Source: Metallyticus violacea
Lineage: Eukaryota > Arthropoda > Insecta > Mantodea > Metallyticidae
NCBI GenBank assembly: GCA_030762175.1
Contig: CM060843.1
Span: 113,117,369-113,181,368 of the forward strand
Length of the DNA stretch: 64,000 bases
Direction: 5' to 3'
The notes below the pieces were generated by a model, which did no database searches, had not been told where the DNA came from, and was given only the letters and a program-made list of their open reading frames with translations. How positions within the stretch are numbered: the first letter of the stretch is position 1; every line of letters begins with the position of its first letter. Of this stretch, positions 1 through 11,271 are shown piece by piece. A program made the position numbers and the translations under genes.

Positions 1-3000
1 TGTTCGAATATATATATTCAATACCTAAGGAAACTCAAACTTTTCTAACTGAATTTTAATGATCATATTTCAAATTTTGTTTTCAATTTTTGTGAAATTT
101 AAATACTTCCAAAAGGCAAACTAAAGTGGAAACAAAAGCATATATAATCATCTGTTACCATTTTTTTGTCTTTTCAGCATCAAAAAATTAATTGTGTGCT
201 TCTTATATTAATTTTCACATATACTTATTGTTCAAATATAAAACTTCCAGATTGAAATTGCATTTTATTCTGAAAGCGCTTTGTTCTCATTTAGACTTAT
301 TTACAGTTTAGAAGACAACAAATCGGGGGAAAAAATTTCAAAAGGAAAAAAAAAATGACATTTATATTAATTCAGCAATTTCAAGCTAGAATATTACGTG
401 AACATGATAAGAAAAAGAAATCTATTTCATAAAATGTAAAATTAAAAGCAAGTTGTTCCGCCCGCTAATTTCATGCCAAGTGCCTTGTAAATCCTATTAT
501 AGATTGCAAGGTAAAGAAATGAGAGAGAATTGTCTATAGGAAAAAATCTATGAAATTAGTTATGTCCTGTCTGAACAGTTATCTACATTTCACAGTGGAC
601 AGCAGGTTAAAGTGAGATACATTTAATAACAGTTAATAGTATTATCTAGGTGATTAATTTTACCGTTATCTTTAAACCCGGTTTCATTTTCACTACCATG
701 CTTTGGCAAACGAATAAATATTTGACTTGAGTGTCACGATAAATATCAATTAGCTTGGCACATTCAAATACTGCGATTACTTGTGCATGACGTATTTACA
801 AACTAGAAGTTTTTGCAAAAAAAAAAAAAAAAACATCACAAAAAATTAACTATGTTAAATATTTACGATACTGTGCCTCATACAAGGCTCATATTATAAT
901 CACCCATTCGCTCATGTAGTATATTCACCGATTCAGCACACCCTTGAAAATTAGAGGCTCAAAAAGAGCGAACAAATTGCAGGAACATTTAGTTTCCACA
1001 AGACTTCTACAGAAATCCAGAACTTTATAATTGTTAGTTTAATCGGTCAAATCGTCATTTATTCGTTTTGCTATAACTTAGGCGCAAAATACAATTGACT
1101 GGTAATAAAATGTTCATTAACATTTATTCCAGTAAAGCATTGTCGACTATTATACTTTGGAAACATCGATTTTCATATAACGTTTAATGCGGAACAAACG
1201 AAACAAGTCCCAAAGCGAAATGGGAAATGGGAAACCAAGATAAAGTAGAATAATATCAGCAGCTTATTAGGCGATAAGTAAATTGAAGGTTGTGGGAAGA
1301 AACCGGAGCAGGCAATAGCGTTTTCCCTAAAGTCTATATTTAAAAGATGCAAAACAAGTTATGCTGTAAATATAAGGAGAGGGACAAATAGACTGTGCAT
1401 AAAATATAATTCTGAATTAATAAGATCTGAATCACAGATATTACTTTATTTGTCAGTGAAATACTATGAAAAATCCAGAAAAAGTTTTTGATATTTAAAT
1501 TAAAAAACAATGAAAAAAATTAACTCGAGGGAAAACAATTTTCAATGATCAAATGCATATCGCACCATCATTTTGTATGGGCTCGCTCTAGGAGGTATAG
1601 TAATGACGGCATCATACAGCCAGCAGCCCACACATGGGAAACGAGAAGTACACAGTAACGCAAAAACGCAAGTTAGCGCACTGCAGTCGTCAGCACTAAA
1701 GTTGTGTTTATAGGAGTGGTGTGCGGTTTCACCCCTTTCTGTGGGTGTGCGCTGCTAAAGTAATGGCTCATTTCATTTAGTATGAAACAAATTTTCATTT
1801 CTTTAACTTTAGAAAACAAAAGTAAACAAATTGTTTACTCAATTTTGTAGTGAATTTCTGAAAAGCTGTCCTGGGGCTGCTCTCGTAAAACTGGCAACCT
1901 ATTAAAAACTATGGGATTAATATTGGTGAAAAATTATATCGAAGACGTCACATATCAAGAGACAGAAAGTTTGATGATATAAGTGATCAATTAAAATTAA
2001 AGCCGCGAATTTTATTTCAAAGTTAGGTAGGCTAACGGAAGTCCGCTATGAATCGGTATAAAAAAACTATTGAAACTTCATCCATGCAAGGCAAGCTTTA
2101 TAATTTTATAGCCCAGGTACTTGCAGAGGAGAGCGCATTTTTAAAACTGATTTCTTCAACACCATAAACTATCACATTATTATTTTTAATTGCAATGAGA
2201 GTTTGGATTTGATAGATCGATTTACCAATTAAAATAATCAGCACTGCTCAACAGAATCTCCCATAGTCACAGTCAAACGTTTATAACATTAATCTATGGT
2301 CGATAAGAGTTATAAAAACAATTTACTTATTCTCCCCCCCCCCCCTTATGGGCCTATATAATTTGATATAGTCTTAATTTTGATTCACGTGTGTAACGTT
2401 TTGCCAACCGCCCGGGGGCCCGAATGAATACTTTGCTGTTAAATTCCACCGTAGAAAGCGTGCCCAGAAAAATAAAGGCACAGTATATAATACATTCAAG
2501 TTGGTACTATTTGTTTTGGATGGAAAAGTTCATTTTTTCTTGACTTTATGTATGGAAAATATTCCAAATCTGTTTTGATACATAAACATTAATAACGAAC
2601 GAATACCAAGTAAATAAACTTTTTCACGTAAAAGCTAAGGGAACATATTTCATTTTTAAGATATGCAAATAAAAAGGTTTTAACATCTGCAAAATATATC
2701 TAAGTTTTATGAAAAGCGTAACACTAACAAGGAATAAATTAGAATTAATATACAGGAGTATCATCTTCTATTTGTATTTCTTTTGGTGATTTACTAGGTT
2801 TTAATTTTCTTTAGCTTTTTTTTTTCTTTCTTTCTTTCTTCATACATTGTAGACGCACCTTATCTTAAACAAGGCTCCACTATTTAAGAACATGGAAATA
2901 AATATATATCAGCATCATTGGTTTCCCCTAGTCTTTGCCATACGACACTTGATAAATAGAAAATGTTGTAAAGTTGACACATAATTACACCAAGCGTGAA

Positions 3001-6000
3001 CAGCTGTTTTGGAAATGATCATTAAGAAGTGCGGATGGGATGTGGTATATGCTGAAAACATGGTTAAAGGATTTTATTTACCTTATTTGCTATAATAAAA
3101 TTAAAACTTCCAAATGATTTACGTAGTTTTGTTACGAAGTCCATTGTATTTATAAATAAACACGCACCAGTTACATGTTTTTGCAACAGTACTGACATTA
3201 TTGTATATCACCTTTATTTGGTAACAATGCTATGCACCGGAGGAAGATTCCTATTATCATATTGTGCGTATAAAATACCGCACAGATTAGCGAACTTCAT
3301 TCACCAAACTCTTACAAATATACCACAAATAAGAATGTTTTGGTTATTTACTGTGGGGAACAATAAAATGTATATTACATAAATTCATAAGCAGAAATCT
3401 GTCCTTTTTTTTTGTTCTTGTTCCTATATATTTTCATACTACACATTCTGTGAAAAAAAACTTTGTAGTAAATTAAAAATAATGCTTACAGAAACAAAAG
3501 ATTGCGCCATTACGGGCCAAAATTAACCTTATATGTAAATAAACATATAAATCGTTACAGGAAATGTGTTTTGGTCAATGAATTGGTTAGTGACTCATCC
3601 AACATGTATAACTGTTATGATTTCAATATGCTTCTTAAGCTGAATAAAACTGGGAGCTCTTTCGATTAGTTTTACCTCTGTATTTTTATGTATGCTATTA
3701 TTATCATTATAACCTATTGGTTTCTGTAGACGTACCTCTGTAATTTAAAGCTTTCTTCATTATTTTATTTATATAAAAATCACCCATATTACATAATATA
3801 TTAACTTTTACGTTGGCTTTGGTAGTAGCTATATCATCTCTGTTCTCTCCCTTCCGAGAAGCCTGACTCACAATTTATATTTATCGCTATCCTAACTGAA
3901 TTGTACCATTGTCTTTTCAACAAAATGTGATTGTGATCTGAATGTTAGATGTTTTGAGAAAATAGTAATACAAATGCCTGAAAAAGTAGGCCAGCGATAC
4001 GGTTACGTGTTGCTAGACAATAAAATTATTTGGAAAAATAAAGAAGAGAGAACACTATTGTGGCATATTTATTGCTGTTTTCTGTTCCCTAATTTCATGA
4101 ATACACATGAAGACGTGGCACAATGCGCAGGAATGCGATAAATATACAGAAAGTCCTTTCCGAAGATAAAAATATATAACCATATTAAAACCACACGACG
4201 GATTTTTGTTTTCACAAAACATAGTTCCATACTACGTGAAACTAACAACTAGAAATCGGTTTACGAGTATTTCCCACAATTAAAGAACAAAGTAGGCCTA
4301 TACAGTATATTGTTTAGTATTCAGCGGTGATTTTTAATGTCATAAAAATTGAATATTTCTTATTTTCAGTCATCTGCTTTAAAAGCAGTACATTTACAAT
4401 ATTACATCGGTTAGTGAGGTAATAAATAATTAACTAAAGCCTTACATAAGTATTATAATATGTAACACGTAATTTGTTTATTCTGCGGCACACTTTTTTA
4501 AAAATATGAATTCAGTTCAATTAATTTGGACATTGAACTTGGGACTAAGACCGCCATTTACAGTTTCAGTTCTATGACGCAGTTTACAAACTAAAATTTA
4601 TAACATATAGGTTAAGTTTCTGTTAATATTGACAATAAAGTTAAATGGCTTTGCGCCACTGAAAGAATTTTGCAAATTGTGCTGTTACATTAAAACTTTT
4701 TATGGCGATAAACACGCAATGGGGGGGAAACACACCGTTGAGAAATCCGCTTAGCTCTGCCATTAAAATTTTAAACGAAATGAAACCAAAATGGCGGTCC
4801 AGTTAGATAGTAATTTATCGATTTCATATCGAACTAGAACCATTGTTTTTGTTTCAGAACTTCAAAGTTACTCTGCAGCTCAGCACTCGCTGCAGGAACA
4901 TTCATCACAAATAACTTTTTTTAACCTCCCTCCAGGAGGCAGGGAAGTATTTCCCAAAAACTGTACGTTTTAAAAAAATACACATTCACAATTATACACT
5001 ACACTTTTCTCTCCTCTTTTTTAGTAATGACTAATGAGCGCTGGAAATGTACACCTTTTCACACTATTATATGTACACACCCATTCACTTATTTACACAC
5101 TCTCCCACAGACAACCATTTTGACGCTACTTGAATCTGTCTGGGAGCGTTTCAATCACCCTCGTTAACCTGGCGTGGAATTGCATTCTTCCATTTCGCCA
5201 CTTTTGTTACCACTCCTTTTCTTTTTCTTTTTTATTTCGAGAGGCTTTAAGGCCATTAACATATTTGAGTTAAAGAGACATTCAGGTTTTAATAAGAGCT
5301 AAGAGCACAAATTCTTTTCATCTTTAAACCATTTATGTTGCATTGCTTTGAAAAAAAAAATTCAAACTAATTATTGGAAGAAATAGCTGTGATGTTATCA
5401 CCAGCATTTGGCTTGATACGTCAAAAATTACCCTCAGTAAGGTCTGTGAGTTATCTAAATATTAAGTACAAAGGAATCATTATTTGGTATCCGGCATTTC
5501 GAGGAACACTACCTATTTGCTTCCTAACAACCCACCCCACATTAGAGACATGCTCCCTATATCTACATTAAATTTTACCAAAAAGCATTAGCCACCATGG
5601 TATTAAATTATAGCCTTCACTTTCCGAAAAGTTTCTCAAAGCATTTCAATACAGAAAAATATATGTTCTCTTTGTATATTCCTTTCGAGCTTTTTTTGTC
5701 AGTCTACAGCATAGGAAGACAGAATATGTTTACATCAGTTCATAGTTTCCTTTTATCAATCCATATGTAGATCTGATATGCAAGGGCAAATGATATGAAT
5801 AACTATTTGATAATAATTAGAGTATTCAATAATGTCATCTTTTGCTATTAAAACCGTTTCAAGATGGCTAAATATCAATCTTACTGTTTACGTTGTAGCC
5901 ATATTTATTACATCACCGCTGCTATTTACATTTTTTAACCTGTTGAGGCAATAGAAACATGTTATTTACCAAATTAAATACTTGATTTATCTATTTCTTA

Positions 6001-7232
6001 TTCACATTCTTCATACATTTTTTAGGAATTATCTTTGATTCTCAATTTAATTTAATTTAATCGTTTCTTATAAAACTGTCTTTCTTTCTTAAATTTTTAA
6101 TAGCATTTCTCTTGGAGTCCCTAACTTTTTAATTTTCCAATTTGGGGCACCAGATCCGTCCCAACTACCGATATTGTGCTAATAAATGAGGGAAGTAAAC
6201 TTCTGTTAATAATAATTATGCACAATATATACAAAATGTTTACTTGAAACATCTGTTAAACAATTGCAGTTACAATTATAAACACATTGTAATGCCATTA
6301 GCTACTTGACTTTTATTTATATATTGCATTTACTATCAAAAGTAGTTTAATGAAAAATATAAATAAAATAATAAATAAAATAATAATAGTTTAATAAAAA
6401 GCATAAAAATAAATAAATAAAAATATAACATATTCTTCAAATAAAAGTAAACTTTTTATTCAAACATCTATTTTCATTTGCCTCATTAATTGCGAGTTAC
6501 ACTATTTCCTCTTCATTATTTTGCATTACTCACTGAATGTGATTATTATAGTAATTTACTCAGTATCTACTTCAATTATTGGCAATGTTAATGAAATTTG
6601 AACAAAGTAATAGCAAATAAAATACTACCAATTTGAGGAAAATTATGACATGCAGGATTTTTTGCGTCCATACGGGTTAATTTTTAAATTCCTCAATATT
6701 GTAAATCCCGTGCGATACTGGACGGGTTGACAACCCTACATGTCACTCTCCCATTACCTTCAGAACATGGAATAAAAGGTGGGGAGTGCGAGTCTCGCTT
6801 TCGAACAAGTCAAAATGCCAATGGAAACATGACTGTTATCAGCTACCTGGAGTTGAACCCAGGGAGGAAGCAAAAACTGTATAATATAACTAAACTACTG
6901 AAGTTCAATTTGGTGGTTTGAAAACTTCTGCAGCAGGTTATTTCTAGAGATTTTTTCCTATTATAAGATATGTAACTATGTTTCGGCGTTCTATATTTCA
7001 AATTTCAATTCCCATGTTAAATGTTAGATTAGGCACAAAACCACTTCTGAATGTGCCGGTTCTTTGCTGTGTACTGTACCAGCTAATGGGCAGCAGCAGA
7101 AGTTCAAAGTACAAAATATTAGATGATGTAATAAATATGGCTTGCATATATGAGTATTTATAATTAAAAATCAGTCTTGCTTTGTAACTTTTTAAATAAG
7201 ACGCATATAATAAAGAGCAGCATAAACTGTAA
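1..7232. other. AT-rich DNA without recognisable gene
   Basis: No reading frame here exceeds 65 codons or shows a known domain; those present look like chance openings. The stretch holds simple tracts only: poly-A near 820-833, a C run at 2334-2345, a (TTTC)n tract at 2819-2839, G and A runs near 4720, and (AAAT)n-like sequence at 6354-6425. The patch around 1560-1760 is somewhat richer in GC but matches nothing I recognise. Confidence 0.6.
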
Positions 7233-7246
7233 TTTAATGTTTTAAT
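7233..7246 (-). terminator. Possible poly(A) signals of kekkon
   Basis: Two ATTAAA hexamers on the minus strand (7238-7233 and 7246-7241) lie about 140-155 bp beyond the kekkon stop codon (7388-7386). ATTAAA is the commonest variant signal, but such hexamers are frequent by chance in AT-rich DNA. Confidence 0.2.
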
Positions 7247-7385
7247 TTTTTTAAGATGAATGCGGAACTACCGGAAGTGAAAGCCACCTGTCAAATACGC
7301 ATTTAAATGCAGGGAGTCTTGTTTCGCTCCAAGAATGTGGGGTGGGAAGCTTTATGAACGTGAAATAACTCACAACGGCAGAGGT

Positions 7386-9599
7386 TTAGACATCCGTACC
7401 ACATCCCTCCTGGTAACCTTCGTCCGGAGAATTGCGGCTACTCGAGAGGACGCGCTTCAGTGCTGTGACGGGTGGCAACACGGGTACCCCTCTTTGCCAC
7501 ACACGTAACGTCTTGGCGTTTGGCGGCGCCCCGCTGCTTCCGGTGGGAGACGTGGAGGAAGGACTTCTTGTGGCTCCAACTTCACGCAGCTTCTGGTCCA
7601 CCGCCGTGGGGATGATGGGTAGACCATAGTCCGAGGGATAACCGACGACGCTGGTACTACTTCCGTGATGATGATGATGTCGCGGGAACGTTCTGCAGCT
7701 GTATTCCTCGTCTTCCGTAGAAACACCACCGAGGCTGGTACCATCCCCGATTATGGGGGTTTTATCGTCGTACCCGCCACCCCCGAAGCCTAGCGCCGCA
7801 GCTGTGCTCGAAGTTCTTCTTATAAAAAGATCGGGCGATGCATTCAGACTAGATGGTTGATTCTGATCCCAGAGGCCCGAGGGATAGAGCGAGTCACATG
7901 CCCGGCTGTACTCACCACTACCAGGCCTTACTTCACTTACTGGTGAGGATTCTTCGGGAACACCATTTCCCCCCTCACCGGTTTGTTGCTGTGGCTGTTG
8001 TTGTTGCCCTGCATGCCCATTTGGCAACTGGGCACCTCCAGGTGCCACAGTTGTTATGGTTCCACTTCCGCCTAGTCGCTTTGTATCCTTAATAAGATCA
8101 GGATTGTTGGGTCCCGGTGGGGCAGGTGTTGCTGACGTAAAGCACGGAGCAGCATTAATAACACTTCCATTGCCGTCGTAATGGCTGGTGGTGTAAGTTA
8201 GCTCTGTCAGCCGTGGGGGCTTTTGCACCGGATTACAAGTCACCTTCAGGTCATTGGGAGCTACTTTGTGCTCAGAGAAGGATGTATCGCAGTTGTTAGC
8301 GGCCGGCGCTGGTTTGCCGATGGTGCTGTTAGCAGTATCCGATATCGTGCCGCTGGCTTCCATCTGTCCGGGTGTCTTACTCTCAGAGAAGGGCAAACGT
8401 CTGAGGCGAACCAACAGCACAAGGATAACGAGAAGGATAAACAGGATAAGGATAACGAGAGCAGCACTTAGACCTGCAATCTGTCCACTGCCTAGCGTGG
8501 CCATTCCTGCCGTTCTCATTGATACGTGTAGGGTAAAGTTGGCCTCCGCATTGCCAGCCCTATTTTCAGCGACGCAGTAAAACTCACTGGAATCTGTTTC
8601 TTGTGCGTTTGTCAGCACCAGTGAACTGCTTTTCTCAAAATGACCCTCCTCAAAAATGTACACTCGCTGGTGAGAGCTGAATGCGGAATTATTAAGAAGT
8701 AATCGCCCATTCCAGTACCAACTGACAATCGCAGGCGGTACAGCACCCACTCGGCATAGCACCGTGGCGTTTTCTCCTGTGGTAGCTTCTACGTAGCGAC
8801 TGACTGGAAGTATTTCGGGCTTGCAGGCGAAGTCGTCAACATCAAGTTCAGCGAAAGTTCGATCTGCAACACGCTCGGGCCCTCCGTGGCATACAGGAGC
8901 CACTGGATAAGGAATGTTGTTCTTCATGAGCCATAATTTAGCGGCCCGTAGACGGCAGTCACATAACCATGGGTTATCATGGAGCTCGATACCATGCAAG
9001 CCACTCAAGGTTTCCACCGTTCGCGGCCTCAGCTCCGTCAGCCTATTGCCATTCAGCTTTAGGGATTCCAGATGTTCGACTCCTTCGAAAGCCTTTGGGG
9101 CGATGAGTTGCAGTTCGCAATGTGATAGGTCAAGTTTAACTAAGCTGGGAAGCGTTCGAAAAGCATAGCTCTCTATTTTTTGGATCGGGTTGTTAGCTAA
9201 GGTGACGTCGCGGAGGAATGGGACATCCCGGAACGTTTGCGAAGGGATAGATGTTAGCAGGTTGCGGGAAAGGTCAAGCTCCACGAGATTAGTGAGGCCG
9301 TTGAGAGCCTTATCGTCAATTTGGCCGATTCTACAATTGCTCAAATACACTTTCTGTAGGTTGAGCAATTTGGCGCGGATGAACATGTCTCGTGGGAGAA
9401 TCTGCAGATTATTTCCGGACATATCCAGCACTTGCGTTTCGGGATGTACGTTTTCAGGTATCGTAATGAGGCCCTTGTTAGTACACTCGACCGTTTGCTT
9501 GCCTCCCTTCCAGATGCAGCTACAAACAGTGCGGCAGTGGTCGTCGGAGGCTGCCACCGCCAGGAAAAGGGCCAAGGTGACCACCAACCGCAGCGCCAT
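7386..9599 (-). CDS. kek: Kekkon-family LRR-Ig transmembrane receptor, single coding exon
   Basis: Predicted single-pass plasma-membrane protein of 737 residues. In order: signal peptide (about 1-18, hydrophobic, ending AVAAS); LRR N-cap with Cys 22, 26, 28, 39; about six leucine-rich repeats (54-205); LRR C-cap with Cys 213, 215, 237, 259; one Ig domain with Cys 282 and 342, Trp 294/296 and a D-x-x-x-F-Y-C motif; N-glycosylation sequons at 277, 303, 354; transmembrane helix about 376-397 followed by RLRR; low-complexity cytoplasmic tail with a Gln-rich run (532-539), five His (641-645) and C-terminal GTDV, a class I PDZ-ligand pattern. LRRs, one Ig, one TM and a long tail is the Kekkon architecture; Drosophila Kek1 is known to bind and inhibit EGFR, and other Keks act in BMP or neuronal signalling. 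Which paralogue this is cannot be decided here. The frame extends to a GTG at 9605, but the eukaryotic start is the ATG at 9599: A at -3, G at +4, and an in-frame TAA at 9635-9633 with no ATG between. Confidence 0.93.
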   Translation of the reverse strand: MALRLVVTLALFLAVAASDDHCRTVCSCIWKGGKQTVECTNKGLITIPENVHPETQVLDMSGNNLQILPRDMFIRAKLLNLQKVYLSNCRIGQIDDKALNGLTNLVELDLSRNLLTSIPSQTFRDVPFLRDVTLANNPIQKIESYAFRTLPSLVKLDLSHCELQLIAPKAFEGVEHLESLKLNGNRLTELRPRTVETLSGLHGIELHDNPWLCDCRLRAAKLWLMKNNIPYPVAPVCHGGPERVADRTFAELDVDDFACKPEILPVSRYVEATTGENATVLCRVGAVPPAIVSWYWNGRLLLNNSAFSSHQRVYIFEEGHFEKSSSLVLTNAQETDSSEFYCVAENRAGNAEANFTLHVSMRTAGMATLGSGQIAGLSAALVILILFILLVILVLLVRLRRLPFSESKTPGQMEASGTISDTANSTIGKPAPAANNCDTSFSEHKVAPNDLKVTCNPVQKPPRLTELTYTTSHYDGNGSVINAAPCFTSATPAPPGPNNPDLIKDTKRLGGSGTITTVAPGGAQLPNGHAGQQQQPQQQTGEGGNGVPEESSPVSEVRPGSGEYSRACDSLYPSGLWDQNQPSSLNASPDLFIRRTSSTAAALGFGGGGYDDKTPIIGDGTSLGGVSTEDEEYSCRTFPRHHHHHGSSTSVVGYPSDYGLPIIPTAVDQKLREVGATRSPSSTSPTGSSGAPPNAKTLRVWQRGVPVLPPVTALKRVLSSSRNSPDEGYQEGCGTDV

Positions 9600-9767
9600 C
9601 TTCACCGAGTGCAGCTTTTGTTGAGGAATGCTTTAATCACGCCTGGCAGCAGCATGGACTATCACACAAGCACCAGATCACTGTCACAGACCCGACCTTT
9701 CACTACTTTCACTGCTAATTCCTGGACAGTAGGGTGAAAGAGCAAGAAGTGGCGCCACTATCGCCAG

Positions 9768-9774
9768 TTTTATA
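9768..9774 (-). promoter_or_regulatory. Candidate TATA box for the kekkon gene
   Basis: Read on the minus strand the bases are TATAAAA, about 170 bp upstream of the ATG at 9599. A TTTCACC sequence resembling an insect initiator has its A at 9735, 39 bp downstream, slightly farther than the usual spacing. If both are used the 5' UTR would be about 135 bp and unspliced. This is motif-level evidence only; the CpG-rich patch farther upstream is a competing promoter. Confidence 0.3.
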
Positions 9775-10109
9775 GCACTGCACTTTTAGGAAATAAAATG
9801 TAATAATTTATAAATAAAACATAAAATTCTCTTGTTGCTGAAACTACGTAACTATTACGTCCTTTTTCTTCGTGGCACTGTTATTTCAAATCACTTTTAC
9901 TAATTCAGGTTTCTAGAAGTTGCGCAGATAAACAAAATATTTTCTGCCCTTTTTCATGCTCACACTTCACTTAACTTTTTATGATAAATAAATGCACTCT
10001 GAGTGTAAGAATCCACAGATAAATTGCAAAAAAAAATTTCAAAAAGTGAAGGTAGTGTATTTCCTTTTAACTATCTAGTACTCCTCTTTTTGTGCACAGA
10101 ATCCACTAT

Positions 10110-10650
10110 TACTAAACACTCATTCCGTTGCACTTGCTTGACGCTGGCGCAATGACAAGCGCGCCACCGGAACACACTTTTCTCGTCATTTCGCGCGAAG
10201 CTAACAGCGGCAACGAAAAAAAATTAATAAACCGCGTCTTTGTACCAATGTTCAATTTCCAATGCAATAAAAAAATAATAATAAAGACTATGTCTCGTTC
10301 CACATTTTTATGCAGTTAAAACAACCGCGCGTCATAAACACGTTACGACATAACTCTCTGCTCACGCTACGGGCAATAGGAACCGACTGCAGGATCAGCG
10401 CAGTGCCAAGAGTTGATGTTGCGCGAGCGACAGAAGCGCTGAGTGTCGCGGCTCGGCGTACCGTAGTACTACCGAGCCGACCCTCTCCCCGCTATGTTAG
10501 TAACCCAGCCGTCCACTGCCCTTCACTTCTTGCTGTGTTCCCCCGATTGCCGAAAATGTTTCACACCTCATCCAATCAATGGGCGAGCGGATCAACTCTT
10601 TTATTTGCCTTTCCCCAGATAGTGGTGTGGTAGTGCCAGAGGACACTAGT
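10110..10650. promoter_or_regulatory. CpG-rich patch upstream of kekkon
   Basis: Within AT-rich DNA this stretch is visibly rich in GC and CpG (many CGCG, GCGC and CGG runs, densest at 10321-10520). It has no convincing long reading frame and carries an ATTGG/CCAAT-type sequence near 10571. It lies 0.5-1 kb upstream of the kekkon start. It could be a promoter or a 5' UTR exon of that gene, or a promoter for a gene off the window on the other strand. The low-methylation promoter interpretation is inference. Confidence 0.35.
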
Positions 10651-10694
10651 TTTAAGCGTTGAAGTTAAACGCGCTTTCGTAAATTAATCGAAAA

Positions 10695-10698
<4 letters not shown>

Positions 10699-10738
<40 letters not shown>
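10699..10738. repeat. Poly-T tract of about 40 bp
   Basis: An uninterrupted run of T. It could be the poly-A tail of a minus-strand retroelement to its right, but the following sequence (10739 onward) does not match the SINE families seen elsewhere in the window. Confidence 0.9.
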
Positions 10739-10740
<2 letters not shown>

Positions 10741-10861
10741 ACTCAATAACGTCTCGGGCCCGAAAGAGGTGAGATAATAGGCAGATTACTATTGGAAAGC
10801 ACTTAAGCACATGTCAAGGGTAATATAGCTACAACACCGCTGATGGAGACAAGCAATCCCC

Positions 10862-10972
10862 AAACGCGAAAGAAAGGAAGGAACGAAGGAAGGAGGAATG
10901 GAGAGAGGGAGAGAGTGAAAGGAGGGAATGAAGGAAGGAAGGAAAGAAAGAAAGAAAGAAAGAAAGAAAGAA
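10862..10972. repeat. Purine-rich (GGAA)n/(GAAA)n microsatellite
   Basis: About 110 bp of interrupted GGAA, GGGA and GAAA units, ending in seven or more clean GAAA copies. The open frames on the minus strand here (Ser/Leu/Phe-rich) are translations of the repeat, not genes. Confidence 0.9.
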
Positions 10973-11206
10973 AACGTTGAAAAATGACAGGACATCAATG
11001 GCTGATTTGATTGGTTCAAGGGGGAGGAAAAAGGCAAATAATGACCAGAATAAGCCATTCATTTAATGCAGAAACAAACTGCATATCTAAAAATCATCCA
11101 TTACTAATGTAATTTATGAAATATGCTTCATTTTTACTATTTTAGTAAAGAGCAAATAAAAGATTAATTTTTTTAAACAATGGACCAATATCACAGAAAT
11201 CTCAAA

Positions 11207-11208
<2 letters not shown>

Positions 11209-11270
<62 letters not shown>
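11209..11270. repeat. (AAT)n microsatellite
   Basis: About 20 perfect AAT units. Long trinucleotide tracts of this type recur in the window and one follows the decayed LINE at 44.5 kb, so some may be retroelement tails. No element was recognised directly upstream of this one. Confidence 0.95.

Positions 11271-11271
<1 letters not shown>

Noticed and set aside
4549..4800. Inverted 11-mer GACCGCCATTT (4549-4559 and its complement at 4790-4800) as MITE ends
   Set aside because: Only 11 bp match, similarity does not continue inward, and no flanking duplication was found.
7432..9737. Plus-strand and alternative-frame open reading frames over the kekkon gene (up to 144 codons)
   Set aside because: They are shadows of the minus-strand gene; the kekkon frame has full domain structure and the others have none.
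10789..11062. Two minus-strand frames rich in Ser, Phe and Leu
   Set aside because: Direct translation of the GGAA/GAAA microsatellite.
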